Shown: positions 16,566 through 26,324, counted from the first letter of the stretch. The stretch is DNA of 64,000 bases from Gemmatimonadaceae bacterium (GCA_002726335.1 PBSR01000275.1:1-64000); one strand, 5' to 3'. Translations and numbers: made by a program. Notes: generated by a model from the letters alone, not told the origin.

Positions 16566-17630
16566 TTAGAAGGCCAGATTCAGCGACACGCGGTGTACGT
16601 TGTCGAGAATACCGAACTCCGTGAAGGCGTAGTCGACGACCACGTCGTAGCCAGCCAGCGCCACGTCGACGCCGAGACCGAGAGTGTAGCCCTCCTCGGT
16701 CCGGTCCGAAGTGAAATCGGTGCTCGTCGGGTTGTTCGGCGACAGGGCCTCACCTGTATTGCCGGTGGTCTCGTCGGTCTTGTCATCCGTGACACCCGAG
16801 TAGTTGAGCTTGTACCCGCCACGCAGCTTCAACCGGTGCATGATCTGCAGCTCGCCGGCGGTGAACACCAACTGGTCGCTGTCCTGAGGCTTGGTGGCAT
16901 CCGCCATCAGCGTCAGCTTCGTGCCCTGGTCGTTCTCTTCGATCAGGTCGATGGCGGAGCCGACGCTGAAAATCAGCGGCAGTGGCGCGCTCTGGCGATC
17001 GAAAAAATCGATGTCGTTGCCCAGGTTATTCAACCGGGCGCCGATGCGGGCACCGCGAAAACCGACGCGATAAATGGCGCCCACGTCGAGAGCAAAAGCG
17101 GTGGCGCTCTCATCGTCGATCGACTCGCTGATCATCTTGCCTGTGATCCCCATGGCCAGTTTGTCGGTCACCTGACGGGCCCAGGAAACGCCGAAGGCGA
17201 GATCCGAATAGTCGTAGGATCCCGAATTCGTGTCGAAGGGTTCGAAGTCCTCGATGAAGGACGGAACGATATCCCTGTCGGAGTCGATCCCTGACAGGCC
17301 GAGGCTGACCACACCAATCCCGATGGTGCCGAGACTGCCGAACTTGCGGGTCACACCGACTGCCGTGTGAGACAGATCGGCAATCCACTGGTTGTGGTTG
17401 AGTGTCGCCTGCATACCACGCTCGATGGCGATACCCGCCGGGTTCCAGAACATCTGCGTGGCGTCATTGGTGACCGTCGTGTAGGCCGAACCGAGGCCTG
17501 CAGCGCGAGCACCCACGCCGATCTTGAGGAATGCCGCGCCTGTGAGGCCGGACTTACGTGCTGCGTCCACAGGGCCGACAGCCAGCGCCGCCAGCGCCAA
17601 CCCCAGTACGCATTTTTTGTAGAATGTCAT
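16566..17630 (-). CDS. PorV/PorQ-family outer-membrane barrel protein (UPF0164 type)
   Basis: 354 residues. Signal peptide at the N-terminus ending near VDAA; then the hallmark FLKIGVGARAAGLGSAYTT and DATQMFWNPAGIA, which define PorV/PorQ family barrels. The C-terminus ends in an aromatic strand (VSLNLAF) as expected for a barrel inserted by BamA. PorV proteins in Bacteroidota act in the type IX secretion system, shuttling substrates with C-terminal sorting domains; a comparable role for the FlgD-tailed protein encoded just upstream is inference. Of two ATGs six bases apart, the one at 17630 has GGAG seven bases ahead and is preferred over 17636. Confidence 0.85.
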   Translation of the reverse strand: MTFYKKCVLGLALAALAVGPVDAARKSGLTGAAFLKIGVGARAAGLGSAYTTVTNDATQMFWNPAGIAIERGMQATLNHNQWIADLSHTAVGVTRKFGSLGTIGIGVVSLGLSGIDSDRDIVPSFIEDFEPFDTNSGSYDYSDLAFGVSWARQVTDKLAMGITGKMISESIDDESATAFALDVGAIYRVGFRGARIGARLNNLGNDIDFFDRQSAPLPLIFSVGSAIDLIEENDQGTKLTLMADATKPQDSDQLVFTAGELQIMHRLKLRGGYKLNYSGVTDDKTDETTGNTGEALSPNNPTSTDFTSDRTEEGYTLGLGVDVALAGYDVVVDYAFTEFGILDNVHRVSLNLAF

Positions 17631-17648
17631 TCTCATTCTCCGGTCTCG

Positions 17649-20183
17649 TTAGCGCAGGATGGCAAAGTGACCGGTCTGCGAACCGCCCGGGTACTCCGCC
17701 ACATAGATGTAGAGGCCACTGGTGACTTCGATTCCGTCCTTCGAGAACATGTCCCAGAAGATGGTGCCGTCCGCCGGGTTGGTACCCTCGAAGCGCAACA
17801 CGTCGATGATCTGCCCCGAGACATCCAGGATCGTGATCTTCGCACCAGTCGGCAGATTGCTGAACAGGATCTTGTGCTCCTGACCCGTGTCGTGCAGTGC
17901 CTCCACCTTGTACGGATTCGGCGTGACACGGATCTTGGTGACGCCAGCCTGAAGATCCGCCGGCGACACCAGGGACGACTTCAGAATGAACGGCGCACCG
18001 ATGTCCTTGATGGCCTCTGTGTCGTTCTGGTCCGGGAAGAAGGCACTCGCCGTAGCGTAGTGGTACGTGCCTTCCCACAATCCCGTCTTGCCATTGAAAT
18101 TGACGCGATGCGATTCCAGCGAGCTGAAAGGCTTGCCGGCGATCGAGCCCCCTTCGTTATCGTAAGCGGCGACGTAGTACCAATAGGTGAAGCCGAAGGC
18201 GACCAGGTCGCTGTCGTCCTCGAATACGTACTCGTAGCCATCTGTGGTGCGATCGGGGTTGGTGAACTGACCCACCTCTGCCGCCGTGATGTTGGCGATG
18301 AGGTGGTACGGTCCCCAGGCGTTCGGCTCCTGTGGATTGTAGCGGTCCGAGGAGATGTTTGGGTTGTTTGGAATACCGAGCGCCGCCAGTTCGGCATTGC
18401 TCATATTCGGTGTCGTCTGCTCGTGGTAGCGGTCGGCGATGCGGATGCCGAGCTCCTGCGAGTCGACCTTCGGGAAAGGTGTCGACCGGTAGACCTTGTA
18501 GCCGGCGAAATCCGCTGCCGTTTCGGCGCCGTCATCCCATCTGATCTCGATGTTGCCATCGAGGTTCGGATCGACCCTGATATCGGGCGTCGGCGGCGGT
18601 TCGGGTACGTTCCAGTTGTTGTCATAGGCCCACTGTCCTGCCTTGCGCGCCTTGCGCACGCCCTGCAGGCGGAAGCCGCCATACTCGACGAGGACAACGT
18701 TCATCGTCTCGCCCACCTCGAGGTCGAAAGGACCCACGGAGGAGCGGTGCTTGCCGTCGAAGTTATACTGGATCGAGAAGCCTTCGTCCCAGTCGCTGGC
18801 CTCATCCGGAGCGTTCGGCCAGTTGGTCTCATTGTCCTTTTCCCAGTTCTGGTCGTATTGGCCATTGTACTTCATGTCGCCACGGGGCTGACCGCGATCA
18901 CCTTCGGCGCGCACCGCGCCGATGAAGGACAGCGGATCACCAGCCACGATACCTGCAGCGTCCGGATCAAACCAGTTCGGATCCGGAACCAGGTTGCCCA
19001 CGGCCTCCAGCGGCCCCGAGCTGTAGTCGAGGCTGTGACTGCCGATGGCATCACCATCGAACCACACACCCATGGACATGCGGTGTTCGATCATGGCGTT
19101 GTTGCGGGCATCGCTGTCCTTGGTAACCGTCGTATACCAACCGCGCTCGGGGCCATCACCGACGGGATCGCTACCGTAGATCGTCTGCTTGTCATCCTGG
19201 CCTGTGCTGCTGCCGGCAGCGGGCAGGGCGCCTTGTTTGGCAGCGATGAACTGGAAGCCGGCGTAGATGTCGTAGTAGTAGCGCCGACCTCGGTTCATGG
19301 TATTGCCCAGAAAGCGGGAACCATCGGGGGCCCAAGGCACACCATCGGGACCGGCACCGGCGGTCAGGCCACTCGGCGACGGGCCAGAGAAGATCACCGG
19401 CACGTCCCAGGGATTGCCATCGGCATCCGGCGTGGCGTCGTAACCCGACGTCGGACCGGTAAACCATCCGGCTGAGCCACGCCGGCCGTTGGTGCGGTTC
19501 GTCATGCTGTTGATCGGCTCGTGACGCATGCTCAGCGTCAGGGCATTGATGCGGTTGCCGGAGCGATCCACGGTACCGTCGGCGTCGATGTCGACCTCAC
19601 CGGTATTCGTCAACTCCAACTCGATGGCGATGAAGTCATTGAGGTTGGCGTGGTTCACCGAGTACTGGCGAATCCGGTACTTCACGTCCACACCCAGCGT
19701 CGTCGGCGTCAGGCCTTCGTACATCTGCGTGTGGCGCTTGGCCGGATCAACCCAGTGCGTCCCCGCGTCGAAGGTGGAGCGCTCCGACCCGGCCATGCCA
19801 TCCAGGAAGAATCCGTAGGCGTAGTTGCCCCGCATCGGGTCTTCACCGCGGGCATACGGATTGAACGTCGGATCCGGATTGTACTCCACCATCTGGATCT
19901 GCTGCTCCCACGGCAGGTGAATGTTCTCACCCCCGGGATACATCATCGAAGGGCTCGTCCATTGACGGTCGAGATTCCCTACACGAATCAGCATGTAGTA
20001 GTCATCGGGTGAATCGCCACCCGACTCGCGGTAGCTCTTGTCCACGTTCGTGGGCAGGAACGTCTCCCACAGGTCACCCGCGGTGAAGACGCCGCCATGG
20101 GCCTGGGCCCAGGCGCTCGTCGACACCAGCGTCACGAGGGCAGCTGTGAGCGCCGCTCGTGTTATGGTGTGGAACTTGGTCAT
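17649..20183 (-). CDS. large secreted protein with FlgD/Ig-like C-terminal sorting-type tail
   Basis: 844 residues. Signal peptide (residues ~1-27, ending TSAWAQA). The bulk has no recognised catalytic motif; a fibronectin-like segment near VDPNLDGNIEIRWDDG...AGYKVYRS and a long aromatic-rich N-terminal part are visible. The last ~85 residues form the FlgD/Ig-like tail: RVTPNPYKVEALH, TILDVSGQIIDVLRF, FWDMFSKDG, TSGLYIYVAEY, ending in FAILR. This resembles the large secreted proteins that sit between a TonB receptor and a PorV barrel in FCB-group genomes. It lies 36 bases after the TonB receptor gene and 18 before PorV, so the three are one operon. The role is unknown; surface display is inferred. 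Confidence 0.8.
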   Translation of the reverse strand: MTKFHTITRAALTAALVTLVSTSAWAQAHGGVFTAGDLWETFLPTNVDKSYRESGGDSPDDYYMLIRVGNLDRQWTSPSMMYPGGENIHLPWEQQIQMVEYNPDPTFNPYARGEDPMRGNYAYGFFLDGMAGSERSTFDAGTHWVDPAKRHTQMYEGLTPTTLGVDVKYRIRQYSVNHANLNDFIAIELELTNTGEVDIDADGTVDRSGNRINALTLSMRHEPINSMTNRTNGRRGSAGWFTGPTSGYDATPDADGNPWDVPVIFSGPSPSGLTAGAGPDGVPWAPDGSRFLGNTMNRGRRYYYDIYAGFQFIAAKQGALPAAGSSTGQDDKQTIYGSDPVGDGPERGWYTTVTKDSDARNNAMIEHRMSMGVWFDGDAIGSHSLDYSSGPLEAVGNLVPDPNWFDPDAAGIVAGDPLSFIGAVRAEGDRGQPRGDMKYNGQYDQNWEKDNETNWPNAPDEASDWDEGFSIQYNFDGKHRSSVGPFDLEVGETMNVVLVEYGGFRLQGVRKARKAGQWAYDNNWNVPEPPPTPDIRVDPNLDGNIEIRWDDGAETAADFAGYKVYRSTPFPKVDSQELGIRIADRYHEQTTPNMSNAELAALGIPNNPNISSDRYNPQEPNAWGPYHLIANITAAEVGQFTNPDRTTDGYEYVFEDDSDLVAFGFTYWYYVAAYDNEGGSIAGKPFSSLESHRVNFNGKTGLWEGTYHYATASAFFPDQNDTEAIKDIGAPFILKSSLVSPADLQAGVTKIRVTPNPYKVEALHDTGQEHKILFSNLPTGAKITILDVSGQIIDVLRFEGTNPADGTIFWDMFSKDGIEVTSGLYIYVAEYPGGSQTGHFAILR

Positions 20184-20219
20184 GATCTGGATCTCCTAGT
20201 CTTGATCGTAGTCGGCGGA

Positions 20220-23156
20220 TTAAAAGTCGAGGCTGAACCCGAGGTTCAGACGACGCGCCGGCCCGTAGATGGGCAGGCCGTGACCGTTGAAGGAACGACC
20301 GAGTACGCCGGTCGGGTCTTCATCGGTTTCCCAGAGGATCTGATCCTCCGAGGTTCCGCCGCCGTTGAAGGCGATGATATTCTCGCGATCCAGGAGATTC
20401 CGGACCTCGAAGAAGGCACTGATACCCTGACCGCCGTAGTTGAAGCTGCGCGACAGCCGCAGATCAACCTTCATGGTGAAAGGGGCGCGCTTGGTCTCGA
20501 TATCACGCGGATCCGACGACGTTGCCGTCACCCGATACAGGAATCCGCTCTCGTACGTGCTGATCAAAGAACTGCCGATGTTGTACGGCAGATCGGCCAT
20601 CAGCGTGAGAGCCAGTCGGTGCGTGCGATCGAATCCGGATGTCAGCGGGTTGCTGCCACCGGCCACGGTGCGCTCGATGGTGTTGAAGGTCTCCCTATCG
20701 TCGAAGGGGATGTCCGTATCCCCCTGCGAGGCGGCGAAGGAGCGCTGCTCCGGGAAGGGACTGATATCTCCGGCCAGCGAGGCTGCCTTGATGTAGCTGA
20801 GCGCGTAGTTCAAGCGCCAGTTCAGGCGACTCGTGGCACGCCGCTCGAGGCCGAGTTCGAGGCCGCGACTGTCGGCGTAGCCACCGCTGGTGATGAGCGA
20901 GTAAGAGCCTCCCGTCACCGGATTGATCGAATAACCGATGCTGCCGTAGTTGTCGATGTCCCGGTAGTAGGCGGCGATGTCGAGCAGGTAATCAGGATGG
21001 AAGCTGTATTGCAGGCCCATCTCGTAGGCCGTGGCCTCCGAAGGGTCTCTGGCAACATCCTGCGTACTCGGCAGCGACTCCTGGGCAAAGGTGCCGTAGT
21101 TCTCGTAGATCGCCGAGAACGGCGGTGCCGAATAGAACTTACCCCAGGAGTAATACATAGCCGAGTTGTCCGACACCGGGTGCGAAATGCCGAGACGGGG
21201 CTGCAGGAACCACTTGATGTCGATCTCGCGATCACGAATCTCGGTGCGGGCGATCTGCCCCGTAGACAACGTGTCGATGCCGAAAGGATTGAAGAAGTCG
21301 CTGAACTGATCGACGTTGACGTCGAAGCCGTCGAGACGCACTCCGGCGTTGATGATCACACCCTCATACTCGATGCGATCCTGTACGTAGGCAGCGTATT
21401 CCTGCGGGTTCACCTCGAACTGCGTCTGCTGGAAGGGAAACGCCGCGTCGTAGCCGATGGGCACCGTCGTCAGCTGCTCGAGGTTGTTGACCTCGTGCCG
21501 CCGGAACAGCAGACCACCCTTCAGCTGGTGGTTGTAGTTCACCTGGCTGGTGATGTCGAACTTCGCCTGGGTGACATTCCTCTCGAGCTTGTTGTAATAG
21601 AACGCCGCCTTCTTGAAGCGGTACTGCTCGCGCGAGAAGTCCAGGCTGTAGCTCTGGTCCTGGATCAGCGTGGCGAAGAAGCTCGGGTCGCCGTCGGGGC
21701 GCGCACCACTGCCGCTCTCAACGCCCAGGTACAGCGCCGCCTCCTCCGGGGTATCGATGCGGATGAAGTCGCCATCTTCGCCGATCTCGGGCCGGCCGTC
21801 GGCATCATCATCGGAGTAGCCGAACTGCGACTCGCGGTTGAGCTGCGACACCTTGATCTCGTAGAAGGTGTTCGGCGACAACGTGTGTGTCAGAGCCAGG
21901 TAGCCCATGGTGCCCAGCTTCTTGTTCCCCATGTTGCCTTCGGGGAAGAACTTGTAGACGCCGGAGAAGTCCCGGTTGGTGAAGCCGCCGAGGAGGCCGC
22001 CGTCGTCGACCCAGCCACTGGCCGTCAGTTTGATGGCGTCCGACGCCTGATGGGTCAACTTGAGGCTGTAGCGGGCGGAGCGGTGCTGCTCGTAGGAGAA
22101 CTGCCCGCTGTCCTCAACGAACCGTGCCGTACCGTAGTAGTGCGTCTTCGCGCTGAGCGGCCCACCGATCGACAACTCGGCCTCGTACGGCAGGTCGTCC
22201 CCGTAGCCGATCTTGTCGATGGTCGAGTTGTCGAAGGAGTAGTTGGCCGCCTCGTCGCGATCCGCCTGTTCGTCGCTGGCAAGCAGGGCATCGCGCTCGG
22301 CCAGGTACTCGCTCAGATCACTATAGACGCCAGTACCGGCGTTCTTGATTCCGGACGGACTGAAGCGGAAGAACAGCTTGGCTTCGGTCTCGTCGCCGCC
22401 CTCACGGGTGGTGACGTTGATGATTCCCGCCGACGCCGCGTCGTACTCAGCATTGAAGGTGCCGGCGATGATGTCGAGGCTCTGCACCGACGAGGAGTTG
22501 ATGCCCACGGCGGTGTATTCGTTGCCGGACGACCGGTTGTTGACTGCATATGGATTCGACACGCCGCGACCTTCACCCGCCCGGAAGTAGGTGTCGGAAA
22601 CGTCGATGCCGTCCACCAGGACACGCGAATCGGCCTTGCGACCGCCACGGATGTAGCCGTTGAAGACCGAGGGTGCTGTCTCCACCAGTTCCGTCAGATC
22701 GGCGACGGGCATGGAGTTGTTGAGTTCGGCCGCACTGATCGAGGACCGACTCGATGTGCGCGACTTCTCCACCAGCGGCGCCTCGGCGACGATGGTGACA
22801 ACCTGTCCGGCGATGGTCTGCCGCTCCAGATTGAAGTCGGCCACCGTCGTCAGGTCGAGACTGACCGAAACGTCGGTCTGGGCCAGCGCCTTGTAGCCGA
22901 TATAGCTGGCGGTTACGGTGTACTCGCCGGGTGGAATATTGAGGATAAAGTACTTGCCCTCATCGTCCGTGGTCGTGCCCTGTGGGGCTGTCCCCACGGT
23001 GGTGACCACGTTGGCTCCGATCAGTGGTTGACCGGACGCATCCGTCACCTTGCCGGCAAGCTTGCCGTTGCCGGCGATGGCCATGCTGCTCAGTACGAGC
23101 AGCGATGCTGTGGCCAGCCACAGCACGGGCCCGGATCGGGTTGGCACAAAACGCAT
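20220..23156 (-). CDS. TonB-dependent outer-membrane receptor with N-terminal carboxypeptidase-regulatory-like domain
   Basis: 978 residues from the ATG at 23156, preceded by a GGGAGG site with 6-base spacing. Order: signal peptide (residues ~1-28), carboxypeptidase-regulatory-like Ig domain (GKVTDASGQPLIGANV, PPGEYTVTASYIGY, ~30-110), plug domain (ISAAELNNSMPVADLTELVETAPSV, VDGIDVSDTYF), then a ~700-residue barrel with aromatic girdles and a final LGFSLDF strand. No clear TonB box was seen. This is the SusC-like arrangement of FCB bacteria, but no SusD partner lies nearby. It heads the operon with the FlgD-tailed secreted protein and PorV-like barrel; uptake of a polymer fragment or a role in export are both possible. 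Confidence 0.9.
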   Translation of the reverse strand: MRFVPTRSGPVLWLATASLLVLSSMAIAGNGKLAGKVTDASGQPLIGANVVTTVGTAPQGTTTDDEGKYFILNIPPGEYTVTASYIGYKALAQTDVSVSLDLTTVADFNLERQTIAGQVVTIVAEAPLVEKSRTSSRSSISAAELNNSMPVADLTELVETAPSVFNGYIRGGRKADSRVLVDGIDVSDTYFRAGEGRGVSNPYAVNNRSSGNEYTAVGINSSSVQSLDIIAGTFNAEYDAASAGIINVTTREGGDETEAKLFFRFSPSGIKNAGTGVYSDLSEYLAERDALLASDEQADRDEAANYSFDNSTIDKIGYGDDLPYEAELSIGGPLSAKTHYYGTARFVEDSGQFSYEQHRSARYSLKLTHQASDAIKLTASGWVDDGGLLGGFTNRDFSGVYKFFPEGNMGNKKLGTMGYLALTHTLSPNTFYEIKVSQLNRESQFGYSDDDADGRPEIGEDGDFIRIDTPEEAALYLGVESGSGARPDGDPSFFATLIQDQSYSLDFSREQYRFKKAAFYYNKLERNVTQAKFDITSQVNYNHQLKGGLLFRRHEVNNLEQLTTVPIGYDAAFPFQQTQFEVNPQEYAAYVQDRIEYEGVIINAGVRLDGFDVNVDQFSDFFNPFGIDTLSTGQIARTEIRDREIDIKWFLQPRLGISHPVSDNSAMYYSWGKFYSAPPFSAIYENYGTFAQESLPSTQDVARDPSEATAYEMGLQYSFHPDYLLDIAAYYRDIDNYGSIGYSINPVTGGSYSLITSGGYADSRGLELGLERRATSRLNWRLNYALSYIKAASLAGDISPFPEQRSFAASQGDTDIPFDDRETFNTIERTVAGGSNPLTSGFDRTHRLALTLMADLPYNIGSSLISTYESGFLYRVTATSSDPRDIETKRAPFTMKVDLRLSRSFNYGGQGISAFFEVRNLLDRENIIAFNGGGTSEDQILWETDEDPTGVLGRSFNGHGLPIYGPARRLNLGFSLDF

Positions 23157-23294
23157 AGCGACCTCCCTCGCGTTGAGAATGCTCACACACATCGAACGCG
23201 CTTGTTAGATCGGGCCCACATCCAGAATGGCGGGGTCCCGGATATTCTGATTCGTCTGGGATAGCGCACCGAAATGCATACGATTGCGGCAGCC

Positions 23295-23324
23295 AATATA
23301 GCGCCGTTGCTCAGTGTCTGTAAA
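23295..23324 (-). promoter_or_regulatory. promoter of the TonB receptor operon
   Basis: On the minus strand TTTACA (23319-23324, 5 of 6 -35 consensus) and TATATT (23295-23300, 5 of 6 -10 consensus) are 18 bases apart in an AT-enriched gap. Transcription would start near 23288, leaving a leader of about 130 bases before the ATG at 23156. Confidence 0.6.
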
Positions 23325-23353
23325 GCGGTTCAACTATGCAAGTAAACGCCTGG

Positions 23354-24121
23354 TTACTTTTGCCTTAGGTCGTCAGGAGACGGGTCTTCGGGACGGGGCT
23401 CAGTTGTGGCTGCAACAGGTGGCTCGCGCAACCGATTCAGCAGGACGTTCAGATCCGCGGCAAGGGGCGATTCGAAGCCGACGGTGCGACCCGTGCGAGG
23501 ATGCAGAAAGGACAGTCGCCAGGCATGCAGAGCCTGGCGGCTCAGGAGGCGTTCCTGTTTTTCCGCCTCTTCGTAGTGTCTGTCGCCCATCAGCGGATGC
23601 CCGGCGGCCTGGAACTGCACTCGGATCTGATTCTTCAGACCCGTTTCGAGACGGACCTCCACAAGGGTGATGCCCTCCAGTCGCTCCCGCACATGGAAAT
23701 GTGTGATCGCTTCGGTGCCGCCACGGGGCACCACCTTCTGGCGGAAGCCATCCCTTGTCAGCTGCAGTTGATGGCGCAGTGTGCCCTTGTCGGCTTCGAC
23801 GATCCCCCGGACGATGGCCAGGTAGAGCCGATCCGGCGTGCGGTTGCGGAACTGCTCCACCAGCATCGTGCGGGCCTCCCGGTGGCGTGCGAAGACGACG
23901 AGACCGGAGGTGAAACGATCGATCCGGTGAACCTGCAGGGCCCGGCCCTTCCGCTTCATCAGGTAGCGGTCGAGGAGTTCCTTGAGATTGCGCGCCTTCG
24001 ACTTGGGGATGGGCACGGTCAGCAGCCCCGCATCCTTGTCGACGACGACGATGTCCTCGTCTTCGTGGACGATCCGGAAGGGCCCGGTGTGCCGGCGACG
24101 GCTCTTCTTGTGTCTCACCAT
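23354..24121 (-). CDS. RluA-family RNA pseudouridine synthase
   Basis: 255 residues. The catalytic motif HRIDRFTSG is present with the essential aspartate at ~68, followed by LYLAIVRG, the RNA-contact strand TGLKNQIRVQF and HPLMGDRHY typical of the RluA/RluC/RluD group. There is no S4 domain, so it is closer to RluA/TruC-like members than RluD. A Pro/Glu-rich tail of ~20 residues lies at the C-terminus. It would isomerise specific uridines in rRNA or tRNA; the target cannot be read from sequence. It is divergent from the DUF1015 gene, and the ATG lies next to an AT-rich TATATAATAA stretch with no clear Shine-Dalgarno site. Confidence 0.88.
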   Translation of the reverse strand: MVRHKKSRRRHTGPFRIVHEDEDIVVVDKDAGLLTVPIPKSKARNLKELLDRYLMKRKGRALQVHRIDRFTSGLVVFARHREARTMLVEQFRNRTPDRLYLAIVRGIVEADKGTLRHQLQLTRDGFRQKVVPRGGTEAITHFHVRERLEGITLVEVRLETGLKNQIRVQFQAAGHPLMGDRHYEEAEKQERLLSRQALHAWRLSFLHPRTGRTVGFESPLAADLNVLLNRLREPPVAATTEPRPEDPSPDDLRQK

Positions 24122-24132
24122 GCATATATAAT
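24105..24132 (+). promoter_or_regulatory. possible promoter of the DUF1015-uppP-aldolase-peptidase run
   Basis: A perfect TATAAT (24127-24132) lies upstream of the DUF1015 gene. The best -35 match is weak (TTCTTG at 24105-24110, spacing 16), so the -10 carries most of the support. Transcription would start near 24140, giving a leader of about 50 bases. Confidence 0.4.
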
Positions 24133-24192
24133 AAGGATGGTTGCCAGCCGATGTGCTGGCGGTCGCCCCACTGATGGAGCATCTTGCATGGC

Positions 24193-25503
24193 ATGCGTTT
24201 CCCCGATATCGCCCTCGAGGTACCCCACATCCTGCTGCCCCGTGACGATGTTGCCGTCGACACCTGGGCTGTCATCGCCTGCGATCAGCACACCTCAGAT
24301 CCAGGCTACTGGGAGCAGGTCGCCAACCGGACCTCTGCTGTACCGTCCACACTGGATCTCGTGTTCCCCGAGGTGTACCTGGAGGCCGCTGACCGGACTC
24401 AGCACCTGGCTGGTATCCGCGCGGCCATGTCCGAGTACTCCACCGGCGGCATCCTGAGGGAACTGGCCCCCGGTTTTGTCCTGGTGGACCGACAGACGCC
24501 CAATGTACCCTCTCGCCGCGGTCTGCTCGTGGCCCTCGATCTTGAACAGTACAGCTATGAGGACGGGGCCCGGACCCTGATCCGCACGACGGAGGGTACC
24601 GTCGTGTCGCGCCTGGCCCCGCGTATTGAGATCCGCCGCGACACCCCCCTCGAAGTACCGCACATCCTGGTCCTCATCGATGACCCTCAGCGCACCGTCA
24701 TCGAACCTCTGTTCGATGCCGACCTTCCTGCCCTCTACGACACCGAGTTGATGTTCGGGGGCGGTCGGGTACGTGGCTGGCAGGTCAGCGGCCAGCCGCT
24801 GCTGGATCAGGTCGTGTCCGCCCTCCGGGCACTGGTGGACACCGACGACGATCCCATGCTCTACGCCATGGGCGACGGCAATCACTCCTTCGCCACGGCA
24901 CAAGCCGTGTGGCAGGAGATCAAACAAGCCGCCGGTGGACTGGCGGCTGTCGCCGATCACCCGGCCCGGCACGCCCTCGTCGAACTGGTCAACGTGCACG
25001 ACGACGGCCTCGTCTTCGAGCCCATCCACAGGGTGCTCCTGGGCTGCGACGTCGACGAGGTACTGGTGGCGCTGCGGTCTGCGTGTCAGCAACTGGGATC
25101 CGCTGTATCGGTAGAGGACTTCGACTCGATGGAGTCCTGGGAGCACGCCCGTCAGGCGCCGTCGAGTCCGGATCGGCACCGACTGCCCTTTCTCGCCGGC
25201 CAGCGGCGGGGCGTCTTCACCATCCACGACCCGGCAGGCAGCCTGCCTGCCGTTTCCCTCCAGGAGCTTCTCACGCTTCTTGAGGGGACGCACCCGTCGA
25301 TGGAGGTCGACTACATCCATGGCGAGGACGCCGTCCTCCGACTCGGGACGGAAGAGGGCAACATCGGTCTCTTCTCCGAGGTGATCGACAAGCATGCGCT
25401 GTTCCCCACGATCCGCAGGGACGGCCCCCTGCCACGCAAGAGTTTCTCCCTCGGCGAAGCGGCGGAGAAGCGCTACTACCTGGAGTGCCGTCGAATCGCG
25501 TGA
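24193..25503 (+). CDS. DUF1015 family protein
   Basis: 436 residues from the ATG at 24193; a TTG three codons earlier (24184) sits nearer to the GGAG at 24176-24179 and is an alternative. The N-terminal IACDQHTSDPGYWE and the later YAMGDGNHSFATAQA are recognised DUF1015 signatures. The family is soluble, widespread in anaerobes and FCB bacteria, and without established chemistry; GDGNHS is likely a binding-site loop. It is translationally coupled to uppP through a GTGA overlap, but this gives no clear functional link. No odd features. Confidence 0.85.
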   Translation: MRFPDIALEVPHILLPRDDVAVDTWAVIACDQHTSDPGYWEQVANRTSAVPSTLDLVFPEVYLEAADRTQHLAGIRAAMSEYSTGGILRELAPGFVLVDRQTPNVPSRRGLLVALDLEQYSYEDGARTLIRTTEGTVVSRLAPRIEIRRDTPLEVPHILVLIDDPQRTVIEPLFDADLPALYDTELMFGGGRVRGWQVSGQPLLDQVVSALRALVDTDDDPMLYAMGDGNHSFATAQAVWQEIKQAAGGLAAVADHPARHALVELVNVHDDGLVFEPIHRVLLGCDVDEVLVALRSACQQLGSAVSVEDFDSMESWEHARQAPSSPDRHRLPFLAGQRRGVFTIHDPAGSLPAVSLQELLTLLEGTHPSMEVDYIHGEDAVLRLGTEEGNIGLFSEVIDKHALFPTIRRDGPLPRKSFSLGEAAEKRYYLECRRIA

Positions 25504-26324
25504 CGGAAACGACCCAGATGACGCCGCTGCAAGCCATCATTCTCGGCCTCGTCCAGGGACTGACCGAGTTTCTTCCCATCTCCTCCACCGCCCACCTGCG
25601 CATCGTCCCCTACTTTCTGGGTTGGGACGACCCCGGTGCCGCCTTCTCCGCCGCCATCCAGCTGGGCACACTGGCGGCGGTCTTCGTCTATTTCGCCGGC
25701 GACGTACAGCGGTTGACGCTGGCAGCCATCGACGGCCTGCGTCATCGCGATCTGCGCCGCACACCGGACACGCTGCTGGCCTGGTCCATCGTGCCGGCAT
25801 CCATCCCCATCGTCGTGCTCGGCCTCGGATTCAAGGACAGCATCGAGAACGAGGCCCGCGCCCTCTGGATCATCGCCACTGCCCTCATCGTGCTGGCACT
25901 GCTGCTGCTGCTGGCCGAACGTGTCAGCCGTCGCGACCGCAGTCTCGGTCAGCTGACGTTCTGGCGTATTCAGATCATCGGCCTGTGCCAGGCGTTGGCC
26001 CTCGTCCCCGGGTGCTCACGCTCCGGTTCGACGATCATGGGGGGCCTCTTCGTCGGCCTCGAACGAGCCGAAGCGGCGCGGTTCTCCTTCCTCCTCGGTC
26101 TGCCCGCCATCGGCGGTGCCGGCCTGCTCAAGCTGCTCGAACTGCTGGCGGCAGAACCCGGTGCGGATGACCTGCTGAACCTGGCCCTCGGCATCGCAGC
26201 CGCGGCGGTGAGCGGCTACGCCAGTATCGGTCTCCTGCTGCGGTTTCTCCAACGCCATGGCACCTACGCCTTCTCCTGCTACCGGATCGGGCTGGGTGCC
26301 ATCCTCCTCTGGACCCTGTACTGA
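25500..26324 (+). CDS. uppP: undecaprenyl-diphosphatase UppP
   Basis: 274 residues, the usual length, with about eight membrane segments. Catalytic motifs are intact: QGLTEFLPISSTAHL near residue 20 and PGCSRSGST near 165. It dephosphorylates undecaprenyl pyrophosphate to recycle the lipid carrier for peptidoglycan and for the surface polysaccharide encoded at 33.8-53.8 kb. The GTG at 25500 overlaps the preceding stop (GTGA) and is my choice; an ATG at 25518 would remove six residues without damage. The upstream GTG at 25485 would lengthen the overlap and is less likely. The next gene begins 17 bases on, so it is probably cotranscribed. Confidence 0.92.
   Translation: MTETTQMTPLQAIILGLVQGLTEFLPISSTAHLRIVPYFLGWDDPGAAFSAAIQLGTLAAVFVYFAGDVQRLTLAAIDGLRHRDLRRTPDTLLAWSIVPASIPIVVLGLGFKDSIENEARALWIIATALIVLALLLLLAERVSRRDRSLGQLTFWRIQIIGLCQALALVPGCSRSGSTIMGGLFVGLERAEAARFSFLLGLPAIGGAGLLKLLELLAAEPGADDLLNLALGIAAAAVSGYASIGLLLRFLQRHGTYAFSCYRIGLGAILLWTLY

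Noticed and set aside
17367..19475. A 702-codon plus-strand open frame opposite the FlgD-tailed secreted protein
   Set aside because: Antisense shadow without recognisable motifs; the minus-strand gene has a signal peptide and domain tail.
20097..23264. A 1055-codon plus-strand open frame opposite the TonB receptor gene
   Set aside because: It is a GC-rich antisense shadow: no signal peptide, no domain, and codon pattern follows the opposite-strand gene. The minus-strand reading has complete receptor motifs.
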